DNA from: Macrothele yani
Taxonomy: Eukaryota > Arthropoda > Arachnida > Araneae > Macrothelidae
DNA: 64,000 bases
Assembly: GCA_039090855.1 (NCBI GenBank)
Contig: CM077007.1
Location: forward strand, 19,207,515 to 19,271,514
Direction: 5' to 3'
In this document: in pieces, positions 41,304-53,880 of the stretch
How positions within the stretch are numbered: the first letter of the stretch is position 1
How the letters are laid out: each line of letters begins with the position of its first letter
Made by a program: the position numbers and the translations under genes
Notes under the pieces: model-generated
What the model was told of the DNA's origin: nothing
What the model saw: the letters and a program-made list of their open reading frames with translations, nothing else
The model's database searches: none

Positions 41304-41950
41304 GTATAGATTTGATACTCGTCTCTTTTATATTTTTTCAAGAAATAGAGTGGTAGATTTGGATGTATGACTGGTAGCCTTATATCTGATGAAGTTCTAC
41401 TCTTTGAAGGCTCTGTGGATAAAGGAATGATTTTTCCTCTATAAATATGGGAGTTAAAACATTATTTTGGTAATATGTAGAATTGATTTTAACATTCTTA
41501 CAACTTTTCTTAAATTTAATTTACCATTGTACGAAAACCAGCAATAATCATGAATCCTTTACTGAAACTTTCTTTGGATTCTTGGAAACAAGTTTGTATT
41601 TTTCTGCTCTTTTGCGATAGTAAATCAACCTTTTTTGTTACAGTCGTTTAGGTAGATCCATGCTTCATCAATAGTCACAATAAATTTCCATCTGTCTCCG
41701 GCTAAGTGATTTCCATAAAGAAGTCTACACCGTGTTCTGCGCTCATCCACGTGCCTAGGCAAAAGACATATTTTTTTATTTTATTTTTTCAGGTTCGAAT
41801 CTTTGTTTATTACCTTGTTCACTGTTAATACAACTGTAAAGAAGGAAATATTTTAACAACTTGGCAATTGCTCTTTGGGTCGGTGGAGTTTCTTTTTAGA
41901 CCACAGACCTTATTTTTGAAATAGTCGTAAAAGTACGTACCTCCTTTGGA
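41304..41950 (-). pseudogene. Tc1/mariner-superfamily transposase, central part (split gene)
   Basis: On the minus strand: RCRLLYGNHLAGDRWKFIVT, then IDEAWIYLNDCNKK holding the first catalytic Asp. NVKINSTYYQ and VELHQ follow, and it runs to IKETSIKSIP at the edge of the inserted array. Upstream (41800-41950) is more decayed. The order and joins match a DDE/D transposase of a distinct family from the mariners elsewhere in the window. TIRs were not found. Confidence 0.75.
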
Positions 41951-43009
41951 TGCTCGTTTGATGTTCTTTTTCCTGTTAAAAGCAATACTTGGTGATTTTT
42001 CCTCTATTATTAATAATATTGCTTATTTTACATTTAAAAATACTAATTCCATGATTTTCACAGCGATTTTTAATTACAGAGTAGGAATATTTCTCTTCGT
42101 AAAGAGCAAAAACATAACCGTATATCCACAGCTTGTTTACGTGCGCCATTTTCTTAGCAGACGATACTTAACTGCAGCAGATGTTTCTTTTGTGTTCATC
42201 TAACACGCTGTTGCCAGCCTCAATTCTTTGAACTTCTTTTATTGTCTTTAATTTCTTATCAAAAAGGTTCTAAAAATGTGTGAATATATATAACATGTAA
42301 ATATATTTTGAAGATCCTTACTGGAAAAACTGTGCTCCTCAGATATCAGAAGGCATGTATTCAATATTGATAGTAGTCACAGATTGATAATGTTAAAGTA
42401 CCTTTTTCCAATCTGACATCTAGAAGCCACTTGATAGTGTACTTCAAATTGAAAAATCTAAAGTATAATATCAAGTGGCCAAATGTCGCTTCGCAAACAA
42501 TAATGGTAGTGATTGCAACAATCGAATGTAAAAAGAATTCTTCAAATCCAAATTTTAGAAGAACAAATAATATGTTTCCAACTGCAAATAAACCACAACC
42601 TACCGGCGAGAAAACTGTGCGCCTGGGAAAATAAATAAGATTATTTTGATCACGGCTAAAGCTAAAAGAATTCTTCCCATCCGTCCATTAGAAACTGATA
42701 TATCGTTGAACTAAATTTATGCCACCTAGCGGGAACAGTTAGGAAAAGTTCAGAAACGTATGAAAAAATGTGGTCGGAATTACAACTACAGGATGCAAAG
42801 AATTTTTTTGATTCCGACCTTATAGATGCGAAGATATCGTGTATACAAAAGAACAGGCTGACAGACAAACTAATTTCTTTCCCTTTTTGGTATGTGTAAT
42901 GTGTATGTCCACAGATACTAAAAACCAGGGGACCGTAACGTAAATAATAAGGTCGCACAAAAGAAGTAATAATTCAGGAAGCTCACATAAGTGAAAAATA
43001 AGGCATAAT
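41951..43009. other. Unannotated; possible array-element fragment
   Basis: No gene supported. Around 42660-42900, CCACCTAGCGGG and AACAGGCTGACAGACAAAC resemble pieces of the array element at 50-52 kb, but too short to delimit. Confidence 0.3.
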
Positions 43010-44345
<1,336 letters not shown>

Positions 44346-44408
44346 GATTGAAGGAAACCGACTGCAACCAAGAAATGTATATGTACGTCAGTATAAAACC
44401 ACTGCTGC

Positions 44409-44490
44409 GGCGCGGTTGGCTTATCGCCAGCCTGATGTCTGAGTGCTAGACGCTAGGCGACTGCTGCTGGTTTGAATTCCGCTGCCAACA
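44409..44490 (+). mobile_element. tRNA-like head of a SINE fragment
   Basis: GCGGTTGGCTTATCGCCAG (A-box region) and GGTTTGAATTCC (B-box) at the right spacing. Arms do not pair well enough for a tRNA gene. Confidence 0.5.
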
Positions 44491-44977
44491 ATCGTGGATG
44501 GATCCCTAATATCTGCCTTGAACGTATTGAGTCATATGTGGCAGCTTTCTCTTGACGACGAGGCAGGCAAACGTGGAAACCACCTAATCGTAATGACCAT
44601 TCCATAGGATATTCGCCACCAAGGCTCCGTGAAGCTCATGGTGATGCATCACCTAAGAGCTTGTCTAGGCATAGCACCTCAAATGCAGCATCGCTGCGCA
44701 AGAGCCAGATGCTACACGGCGGAACGATTAATAATGCACTATTGAAATAGTTAATGGAGTTTCAAAGGTGCCTAATATAGTTGGATGTCGTATTAGGTAA
44801 ATGCTGGTAACGTACTGAAGAAATTTAAGTTCAACGGTATCCCAAAAACACTGACTGAAAGGAACCAATGTGTCTTGAGAAGATGTGATTTCAGCTAGTC
44901 AATTTTCTGAACTGAACTAATGTCTCACAGAATGGTAGAAAACGTTTTAAGAGCTTGAGAAATTTCAAAAGAGTTTT

Positions 44978-45110
44978 GTGACTTTTTTTCAGGGTTAAGC
45001 AACCCTTGTGAGCATCTAAATCTATAATATGCCCACCCCACACATATCTAATTTCGAGCCAATGGCTCTCAGGAAGGAAGAGAACCACTATTCTATCTTG
45101 GAATTTCTTG
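44978..45110 (-). mobile_element. Degenerate SINE, family 1 fragment
   Basis: GGGTTAAGCAACCCTTGTGAGCA then CTAATTTCGAGCCAATGGCT resemble the family tail half; the tRNA head is missing. It lies directly before a second copy. Confidence 0.6.
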
Positions 45111-45118
45111 TTTGTTTG

Positions 45119-45365
45119 TTTGTTTGGAGGTTTAACGACCACTGTGAGCAACTCGATGCTCACGGTGGTCGTTAAACCTCCAAACAGTTGCACGTCCCTA
45201 ATTTAGGGTCACTGGTTCCAGGGAAGGGAGAAGCCATGGATGTTGTGTTTGCCGCAAGACAAACACAACATCCATGCCTCACCGGGATCCGAACCCGGAC
45301 CCTTCTCGGACGAATGGTCAGAAGCTCACATTTAGCCCACTGCGCCAGATTCGAACCTAGACTCC
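45119..45365 (-). mobile_element. SINE family 1 with inverted end (hairpin)
   Basis: The tail-side 29 bp are present twice in opposite directions (45122-45150 and 45157-45185), making a near-perfect hairpin with a 6-nt loop. After it the SINE continues normally to the tRNA head (B-box on minus near 45285). Between CCATGGATGTTGTGTTTG and CAAACACAACATCCATG a second, ~17-bp inverted pair replaces the usual body junction. Confidence 0.85.
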
Positions 45366-45489
45366 GCAAGAACTAGCCGGGTGTTTCTTTGGGTCTATGG
45401 ATACATTATCATGTTGATGACAAAGCAGAGAGATTTCTTCAAACGAGTTGTTTCTTCAATGTTGTGTACCACTTGGAGTCCAAATTTTT

Positions 45490-45619
45490 AATTTATTGAC
45501 CCATAAGATTTAATTATGTTCATTGTTGATATCTGAGTTTTAATGCCAAGAGATAATTTATTGACCCATAAGATTTAATTATGTTCATTGTTGATATCTG
45601 AGTTTTAATGCCAAGAGAA
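45490..45619. repeat. 65-bp perfect tandem duplication
   Basis: AATTTATTGACCCATAAGAT... to CCAAGAGA occurs twice back to back (45490-45554 and 45555-45619). Confidence 0.95.
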
Positions 45620-46854
45620 TGAACCGGAAGTTCTGTTAATGATGTTGTTGTTATTGTTTAATCTATTCGATTGCTTCACGTAGAAAAACAGCCATCTTCT
45701 AAGCGAAGTTTTCGGGTTTCTGAACCTGAGTTACCATGAAAATTCCAATAATTTTTTTTTAAATCTTAAAATTGAGTAAAGGCGTCTTTATTGATTTGAC
45801 GAAGCCAACTTTCAGTTTCCCTGAATACGACCTTGAAAACTTGCAGGTGTGACTGCGGTGGGGGAAATTGAAAAGACAGCTTTTGGAGAAAACTAGGGGT
45901 TCTCAGAGTTGAAAACAGCACCTGAAGAGTTAGCAGAATGATAATCATCTCCGCTCAAACAGGAAGTCTTTCCATTCAGCAGAGCAACAGCAACGCCATC
46001 GCATTTTATGCAGGGGGGGGGGGGCTAACTTCAAGAAATATATTTTTTCTATTGGGATTCGCATTATTTTCTTTCTTTCTTTCTTTATTATTATTATTTT
46101 TTTTGTAAAAAATTCTTCACAAGGGAAAATATTGAGTCCGACAATGCATTCACGTCTATGCCATTTTGTACTTCTTTATCGGCGTTTTACGGAACTACTG
46201 TACCTTTATTTAACATCGGCACAAAGACAAATTCATCTTCGAACGATCAGTGTTTTCTAAAACCTAAAAAAGTTTTTATCTTTACTCTTGTGCACAGTTA
46301 TCATCAGTCCTTAACAATATTTAATCCCACTCCCACATCTAAGAAACTAATAGATTTAATCCGTAAAAGGAACTAATATATTTAAGGAACTAAATACATT
46401 TACGGATAATTTTAATTTGTGAGTCATTGTTTGAATAACAAAAAAAAAAAAAAAAAAAAAATCCTAGAATTTCATAGATTATAGATATTCAAATAACCCC
46501 CCCCCCCCCCCGCGATTTTTCCATTGGTACGGTCTCTAATTAAATATTTCGTATTTAGTGTATCTGCAAATGGTTGGGCTTCAATGGCAATTAGTGAAAG
46601 ATACATGTAATTTTATTCGTTCCTGACATATCGTATTTCGCAAATAAGTTTTGAATATTTTCAGTTTGCTGTATATGATCTTTCAGAAGTAACAGGCAGT
46701 GTTAGATATAAAATAAGTGCTGCACAGACTATGCCTCCCCCTACCTTCCCATAGCAGACGAACGAACTAAACAAAATCTTCTCTACCTCTAGCTTGTTTT
46801 TTGCAGTTATTTTCTCCCCCACAGTTAAGAATTTTATTTTCTTAATTCTCTTAG
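45620..46854. other. Unannotated; homopolymer-rich
   Basis: Holds a G run at 46014-46024, TTTC repeats near 46070, an A run of ~21 at 46440-46461 and a C run at 46498-46511. No gene recognised before the exon that follows. Confidence 0.4.
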
Positions 46855-46940
46855 GGCCCCCTAATGTAAAAGGACGTATGCATGTTTTGAATGCTCTCGA
46901 TGAACTGTTAGTTACAAAGACTGTTACTCAGAATCCCAAA
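46855..46940 (+). CDS. Candidate internal exon of an unidentified host gene
   Basis: 86 bp between a strong acceptor (TTTATTTTCTTAATTCTCTTAG) and a consensus donor (AAA|GTAAGT at 46941). The open frame gives PPNVKGRMHVLNALDELL followed by VTKTVTQNPK. The exon opens in phase 1 and closes on a codon boundary. It differs from its surroundings in codon-like composition. I do not recognise the protein. No neighbouring exon was identified, so introns would have to be long, or this is a relic. The frame stays open to 46979 if read through. Confidence 0.4.
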
Positions 46941-48989
46941 GTAAGTCCTACAAAGTTGCTTGCAACACAAGTGGCCTAGATATAGGGAAGGAGCATGCTA
47001 AATGTATATATAATTAATTTTAGGAGGTAAACATCAACATGAAATTCAAACCATAAAACTCTTCCTCCGAGCATCAGTGAGTCTATTAATTTTCACAAGA
47101 CGGCCAGACGAACAAATCGACGACCCGATCATTTTGTGGTCAGATGCGCAGGCATCTGGCAGCTCGTCCGTGTTGGGCATTGGTTTGAGTCCAGGACGCT
47201 TTGCGTTAATGTAGGGCCGCCAGTTCCAGAGGAGGTTCTGCCCCCTCCATACAACCAGCAGACTCCTTTGAGGCTCACCAGTCAAACCCCAAAATAAAAC
47301 AAGAACAAAAAACGAATACATCCTGTTCGTAATAAGCAAAAGGTTGGATATCTTTTAATCCTCTTTACTTTTGAGAAATTGTGACATACAAAAACGTAAA
47401 ACAGGTCTGTTATCCCTGCAAATTCGTGTACTGAATTTACAGATTGCCATGATTCCCTTGGCTCCGTGGGACTGCGCCTTGGTTAATCTGTTAATGCAAC
47501 CACACGATGTCAACTAATGCGCATATTCTGTCAAGAGTGAGGTCATAGACGGAAAACGGGTTAAATATTTATAATACACGGTTCCCATTCTTTTTCTTCC
47601 ACAAAAAATAAGGATTTTTAAGCACCACCCCAATTTTCTTAAGGACCTTACACAATAAAAATCAACATATACACAAATACTTTTACACAAAACTATGCAA
47701 ATTGAAGTATCCTGATGGAGTTTGCTATGTTTTCCCAAATAATTTAAATTTGTGAATGTAATAAATTCGAACTTACGAAATTTAAAAGATAGCTCTGCCG
47801 GTCAAAATAGTTTTCTTATCTGAGATTAAAGAGTATGTAAATGGTTAAATCGTACTTAAAGATTTGAATTTTGTATAGAATCATCTCATGGTTTAAAAAT
47901 GGAAAAAAAAGTCAAAATGACGTGTTCAGGATTTCAATTTTGAGCAACACAACTAATAATTGTGCTTTGCATGTACAAAAGGAGACAACACCAGAGTATC
48001 AGTTTCAAGTGATGGTGGTGGGGATTGTTAAGTAGAATCTGCTGGATGTGTTTAATTTAGCAGAGTCTTTCACTTTTTTCAGCAAATTACTTATTTCACA
48101 CGGTCCTGTGCTTTCCCCACAAGCTGTCACATGACGTCACCATCAACACAGCCAACCAGCGGGCAATACATCGTAATTTTGGATTTGGCGCAGCCAGTTA
48201 GAAAAAAAGTACCATTTAAGTTCTTTTTTAATTTTTGTCAAAACTTAAGGACTTCTAAGCACTCTAAAAAAAAGGCACTTTTATAAGGGTGGTAACCCTG
48301 TGTGATAGGACACCGCATGGCCATACGAAGCAAATTAACATTCTTGAAACAGTGCGAAAAGTATTTCGCAACGATTTCACTAATGGAAATATATAATTTG
48401 CCGTAAAAATGTATCAGTTTATCATTAAAAACTTATATCAGCATATTTCACGTTAAAACACAATACATTTCTGTGACTGTTGTTTAAACGATGGAAGAAA
48501 AAGTGCGTTAAAATTAACGCCATGTATGGAAATAAAAAAATATAAAACTGTTCCCACATAAAAGTTTCGAACTCAATACATCTCTGATCTGCATAACAAG
48601 ATTTAAGATTTTTTGTTCGTGCTCTTTCGAAATGGCACACACCATATCTTAGAATTCGTTTCTATTTTGAGTGAGTGATACGCTTTTTATGTGGGGAAAG
48701 GGGAACGACGACAACAGACAGCTGTGCCACGAGGCAGGAATTATTACTGCACAGTGACGAAGATGCCATTCCACTCAGCGAGAAAATAGCGGTACCAGCG
48801 CTGAGCTCATAATACGAGTAGTCCGTATTTTTTTTTTCAGTTGCTCTGACTTATTTAGGTTACTAAATCTACGCTCTTCCTTCCATTTGCAATATACACC
48901 AGGGTACAGCTTACTTAAATGCTAAAATGCTAAGGGCCAACACACTGGAATGCTTCATTTACGCGTTACTTTTATACTTACACTGCATA
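46941..48989. other. Unannotated; GC-richer patch at 47070-47290
   Basis: The patch has an open minus frame (47046-47339, 97 aa) and a shorter plus frame (RPDEQIDDPIILWSDAQASG...), neither recognised. The rest is AT-rich with no supported feature. Confidence 0.35.
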
Positions 48990-49690
48990 TACATGTATCA
49001 TCATCATTCTCCTTGTGTGTGTGTTTGTGTGAAGGTCCTCTAGCTCTCTTTCACAACCCTGTCTTGAGCAATCCTCTTTCTTGTCACTCCGGCATGCTTT
49101 CGAATTTCATCCAACCATCTCCACAGTCTTCTGCCTCTCAGTATTCAGTCTAGTATTTCAGTTGTCCAACGGTGGCAGTTCTTCTAGCAATACGTCCAAC
49201 ACATTGCCACTTGAGAGTCTTTACTTTTTGATCATGTCATCGAATCTTGGCATTTTCCTGCCCATTCACGAGTTTATTTTCCCACCTTTCTTAGTTACAA
49301 CAAGTAAGCATCTGTCCAAATTTCTTTGAGTTGCCTGTAGCCTGTATGCCCTTTTCTTCTTTTATTTAATTTAAGGTCCATATCTCTAATCCATAAATAA
49401 CAACTGGAAGTATGCAACGATTGAATACTTTTTTTATGACATCATGGTAATTGCTCGTAAAAATTGCCCTGCTTTCGTAAATGTACTCCAGCCAAGTTTT
49501 ATACGCCTGTCAATTTCTTCTTGGAAGTGGCCCTCGTTTGATATCTGTTGTCCAAAGTAGGTGTAGGGCTGTAGGCATACTTCTAAATTTGTCCCTTCCA
49601 CTTATAAATCTTCAGGATTTGTAAAAGCATTCTACATCAATTTTGTTTTCTGTACGCTCTTCTTTAAAGGCACTTTTATTTACACTTGTC
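48990..49690 (-). mobile_element. Old RTE-clade element, 3' half relic
   Basis: Begins with ATCATCATT on the plus strand, then text that aligns in order with the reverse of RTE C-terminal coding (CGGCATGCTTTCGAATTTCA as in 27719-27836, later the RT region). Many stops; clearly older than and different from the 8-11 kb family. Confidence 0.6.
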
Positions 49691-49822
49691 AGCAAATCCC
49701 TGGACAGTCATTTTTGCAAGACAGAAGATCTTGTCAGCAAGTTCCGCTGCAGCTCTGATTTGCAGAAAAATGACTGTGTCGTAAGCAAAATGAAAGTCGG
49801 TGAAATGTGTCTTTAACCTCTA

Positions 49823-49852
49823 GTCTTCGCAGTTCACTAACTGCGAAGACTG
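49823..49852. repeat. 13-bp-arm perfect hairpin
   Basis: AGTCTTCGCAGTT, loop CACT, AACTGCGAAGACT, directly next to the SINE that follows. Confidence 0.9.
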
Positions 49853-49936
49853 TGAAAACACAAATTTGTCCGTGACGGAGATCGAACCCCCCCCACTCCA
49901 GAGTAAGTTGCTCTCCCAACTAAGCTACACGGACGG
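49853..49936 (-). mobile_element. tRNA-derived SINE, family 4
   Basis: On the minus strand: GTCCGTGTAGCTTAGTTGGG (A-box) and GGTTCGATCTC (B-box), with a perfect 7-bp acceptor GTCCGTG/CACGGAC, then AAATTTGTGTTTTCAC. The anticodon arm pairs poorly, so a functional tRNA gene is unlikely. The same 3' part recurs at 50126-50172. Confidence 0.75.
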
Positions 49937-50125
49937 AATGTGTCGCTGCAGATTTGTCGTCTTGACACGTGCTTCACATCTGTAGTACATCACATCATCT
50001 CCCTCTTAATTTCTTTTTAAGAGAAGAACGAACATGTATTAATTCTAGACGATGTGTGGAACAAACATCACACATGTTTTGAAGAACCCAACAGCCAGTA
50101 CATCCATTTTTACATTCGGGCGCCA

Positions 50126-50172
50126 ATGTGAAAACACAAATTTGTCCGTGACGGGGATCGAACCTGCGCTTG
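50126..50172 (-). mobile_element. SINE family 4, truncated
   Basis: GTGAAAACACAAATTTGTCC and GTGACGGGGATCGAACC, matching the copy at 49853-49936; the 5' half is absent. Flanking CCTTCCACTTAT...GCTTTTACAAATCC is partly an inverse of 49600-49635. Confidence 0.75.
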
Positions 50173-50338
50173 CCCCTTCCACTTATAGAATGCTTTTACA
50201 AATCCTGAACACCAAGGTTAGTTTCTGTAAATAATAATATCATTATTTACACCAACGTTAGTTTTATGATGACCATTAGTAATATTTTCTAAAAAGTGAC
50301 CCAGGATTGCATTAGTATCAATTTCTTTCTTTCTTTTT

Positions 50339-52560
50339 AGCACATCTTTTGTAAAAAAAGATCGTGCTTATGTTATCGGTTTGTCCGTCCGTCCGTCCGT
50401 CTGTACCCACGGTATCTCTGCAACTGTTAGTCCGATTTCAAAAATTCTTTTTGCATTCGAAAGCTTGAAATATGCGAATGATGATCCTTTATCTCGTCTT
50501 TTTTACGATGTACAATTCGCCGCTAGAGGGCGTAAATGCAGATGATGTCGAATTCAAAAATACGTTTTATTCCACATATTTGCTTCTAAACATCCGATTG
50601 AAAAAATCTTTTCTTTCGATTCCATTTATGTCGAAGAGTATTTTGGATATAGTTCCTTTTTCAAATTACGCATAGATTTTCCGCTAGGGGGCGTAAAAGT
50701 AAATTGCATTTTTTCCGATAACTCTTCTAAAATTCCGATTTGAATTTTTTTTTCAGCGGATACATCTCCTGATGCACAATCTTTTGCATATAACTTCGAA
50801 TTTTTCGTAAAGAATATTTTGGCCACCAGGGAGCGTAAGGGTTAATTTTCGCTTCTGATGTATTTGCCATAAAATCTGAGCTTCTAAAATATCGACTGAT
50901 AAAATTTTTTCGTGGACTGATGCCACTCACATCGATAAACCTTTTCGGAATATTTTCTTCTTAAAATATTCCACAGTTTCTCCGCCAGAGGAGGGCGTAG
51001 ATGTATATCTTATTTTTATCAATATCTCGACTTCTGGGAGTCCGATTTGAAAAATTCCTTCTTTGTTGGATAGTGTTTTCCGTGTGACATGTTTTTCACA
51101 TAATTTCAAAATTTTCAAGTAATTCATAGACTTTCCGCTAGGGGGCGTAAAGGTAAATTGCGTTTTCCCCTATATATCTGCTTCTAAATCTCCGATCTGA
51201 AAAATTCTTTCTGCACCGCATACAGCTCCTGATGGGAAATCGTTTGCACATAATTTAAAATTTTTGTAAAAAAAAGTGGTTTGGCCACCATGGGGCGTAA
51301 ACCTTAATTTCCGCTTCTGATGTATTTGCAGCAAAATATGAGCTTCTAAATTCTCGATTGAAAATAACATCGTTTGTAAATCGATACTACTCATGTCGAC
51401 AAACCTTTTAGAAACATTTTCTTCTTAAAATAGTGCACGGTTTCTAGGCCAGGGGGCGTAGATGTATATCTTATTTTTGCCAATATCTCGACTTCTAAGA
51501 GTCCGATTTAAAAAATCCTTCTTTGTTGGATAGTGTTTCTAGTGTGACATGTTTTTCCTATAAATTCAAAATTTTCAAGTAATTCATAGACTTTCCGCTA
51601 GGGGGCGTAAAGGTAAATTGCGTTTTCCTCTATATCTCTGCTTCTAAATCTCCGATCTGAAAAATTCTTTCTGCACCGGATACAGCTCCTGATGGGAAAT
51701 CGTTTGCACGTAATTTCAAATTTTTGTAAAAAATTGTTTGGCCACCAGGTGGCGTAAGTCTTAATTTCCGCTTCTGATGTATTTGCAGCAAAATATGAGC
51801 TTCTAAAATCTCGATTGAAAAAAAGTCTTTTGTGGACTGATACTACTCGTGTCGACAAACATTTTAGGAACATTTTCTTCTTTAAATAATGTGTGGTTTC
51901 TACGCCAGGGGCGTAGATGTATATCTTATTTTTGTCAATATCTCTACTTCTAAAAGTCCGATTTGAAAAATTCCTTCTTTGTTGGACAGTGTTTCCGATG
52001 AGAAATGTTTTTCCTATAAATTCAAATTTTTCAAGTAAATCATAGACTTTCCGCTACGGCGCACAATGGTAAATTGCGTTTTCTGCTCCTAAAACTCCGA
52101 TTTGAAAAATTCTTCCTGTATCGCATACAAGACCTGACGGAAAATATTTTTCACGTAATTTCTAATGTTTGGTAAAGAATGGTTTGGCCACCAGGGGTCA
52201 TAAGTGTTAATTTCTACTTCTGATGTATTTGTAGCAAAATCTGGGCTCCTGAAAACTCGACTAACTTTTTTTTCTTGGACCGATACCGCTCATATGGATA
52301 AACCTTTTGTGAATACTTTCTTCCTAAAATAATGCATGATTTTCCCACCAAGGAACGTAAAGTCACATCTTATTTTTGTCGATAACTCTGTTTCTAAAGA
52401 GTTCGTAAGCTCACGATTCCGTTTACAGCAATATCTGAGGGATTAAAGACCCGATTGAAAAACTTCCTTCTTCCGTCAGATACTATTTGTTTTCCATACC
52501 GGTTCCATTGACTTTGAATAGCTTTGATAAATTTAATTTGCGTCAGAACGGATTCAAAAG
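50339..52560 (-). mobile_element. Tandem-array/hairpin element, family B (13 sub-repeats)
   Basis: On the minus strand: an array of ~152-bp sub-repeats grouped three at a time into ~457-bp higher-order units. It is followed by GACGGACGGACGGACGGAC (50382-50401), a spacer, a hairpin (50339-50371; AGCAC-TCTTTT paired with AAAAGAT-GTGCT) and TAAAAAG. Each sub-repeat has a short GC-rich core (plus strand forms CCGCTAGGGGGCGTAA, GCCACCAGGGGGCGTAA-like, CGCCAGGGGGCGTAGATG) at about 50520, 50681, 50823, 50983, 51135, 51284, 51449, 51595, 51744, 51901, 52051, 52188 and 52341. The layout is the same as family A but with no sequence similarity in the monomers. The 5' limit near 52560 is approximate. Short minus frames (50626-51873) are repeat shadows. 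Confidence 0.8.
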
Positions 52561-52611
52561 ACGTGCTTATTACACCCGAAAATTCGGTGTCATCTTTCTT
52601 GTTTTCTTTTT

Positions 52612-52797
52612 TTGATTGAAGGTTTAACGACCACCGTGAGCAACTTTATGGGCTAAAGGCCACTGGTTTCAGGGAAGGGAGAGAGCCAGCGCCGTAAGAC
52701 AAACAGGACATCCATGCCCGACCGGGATTCGAACCCGGACCCTTCTTGGACGAATGGTCATAAGCCAGCGCTTTGACCACTGTGCCACCGGGGCGGC
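52612..52797 (-). mobile_element. tRNA-derived SINE, family 1
   Basis: GGTTTAACGACCACCGTGAG to CCACCGGGGCGGC, with an intact B-box (GGATTCGAACCC on plus). About 30 bp of the body (the CAGTCGCCCGTCCCTAATTT part) is missing. Confidence 0.92.
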
Positions 52798-53039
52798 ACT
52801 TCAATTTTCATTCCCATATGTAATAGTAGTTTGTTATTTAAAATACCAGTAGATTTAAGTTTTTCTTCGTATTGAGATTACAGTATATCCAGTGCTGCAT
52901 TACATTTGTCAGGTAGTGCATATTTCAAGCAAAGAAACCTGATTTCTACTGATTTTTTGAGCTCTGGTCTACTGATTTCAGGTAAAAGCACCTGGCAACA
53001 CTGCGCGGCACCCACCTTGTAGTATCTTAAAACGTTAAT

Positions 53040-53400
53040 AATGTCACTGGCACCACCTAAACTAACATTCAGCTTACCTACTATGTTTTTCTGAGTTATT
53101 CTTCAATTTTCACCGATGAGCTTATCGACATTTTTCCTGTTAAAATCGAAATGGGCCTCCCACTCCGCGGCTGATCCTTTACGGCCAACATTCCCTCACT
53201 GTCCTTTGATTTTCTCAATAGAAGAACAGTGCTTACGTCCAAAGTTCCAGAACCATAAACTGCCACTAATCTAGCGTGAATTTCTTTGGAATGTACATTT
53301 TTATGAGGTAAAAACTCTATAGCTGATCGTTGTTTGAGACCCGTCGACACAGCTGAAAAAGAATCATCCATTTTAAACACAATTAAATGGGAATAGATAG
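53040..53400 (-). pseudogene. mariner transposase N-terminal fragment
   Basis: The minus frame 53380-53096 reads LKQRSAIEFLPHKNVHSKEI, then HARLVAVYGSGTLDVSTVL and DQPRSGRPISI. This is the helix-turn-helix start of SETMAR-type mariner transposases (usual pattern: QR..IKFL..EG...EIH.RL..VYG...S.STV.RW...F..G...L.D.PRSGRP). No catalytic domain follows. TIRs not found. Confidence 0.75.
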
Positions 53401-53684
53401 ATGTACGCAGGTCTATTACATAGTAAAATGAAGTTAAGGCACAAAGAATCGTTTGTTATTTGACTGGTTGCTAGACAACAAGTCTTGCGTGGAGGCATTA
53501 CTTATTGAACACGACTCGCACATACATGCACTGTATATATTACTTTTTATGCTTACATATGTGCTACTTTTATACATACACTACGTTTTTTACACATAAA
53601 TTGTATATACATAGTACATGATGTAACTTCTATTATACATATTTTCACTTTTTGTCACTGTCAGAGTAGCAGAACGTGAAATCG

Positions 53685-53880
53685 TTTATTCCTTAGGCGC
53701 GTACTGCTAGTAGTCGTCCGAATTGGGCCTGGAGTAAGAGTCCCGGATGAGGTATGGCGGTGTGTTTATCCTACGGTGTTGGTTTTATTGCTTCATGGAA
53801 CCTAGGACCCTAGGTTTAAGACGGACGACTCCTCGTACCTTTAAATGCTCGTGTGGGTAGTTAAACCACGAAAAAAAGAT
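53685..53880 (+). mobile_element. tRNA-derived SINE, family 1 (plus, diverged)
   Basis: AGTCCCGGATGAGGTATGGC and GGTGTGTTTATCCTACGGTG follow the family order; ends TTAAACCACGAAAAAAAGA. Confidence 0.65.

Noticed and set aside
46014..46024. G tract as a G-quadruplex regulatory site
   Set aside because: A single homopolymer run with no gene nearby; sequencing length errors are as likely.
50626..51873. Repeated short minus-strand proteins in the 50-52 kb array
   Set aside because: The frames follow the tandem repeat and shift between monomers; no start or domain.
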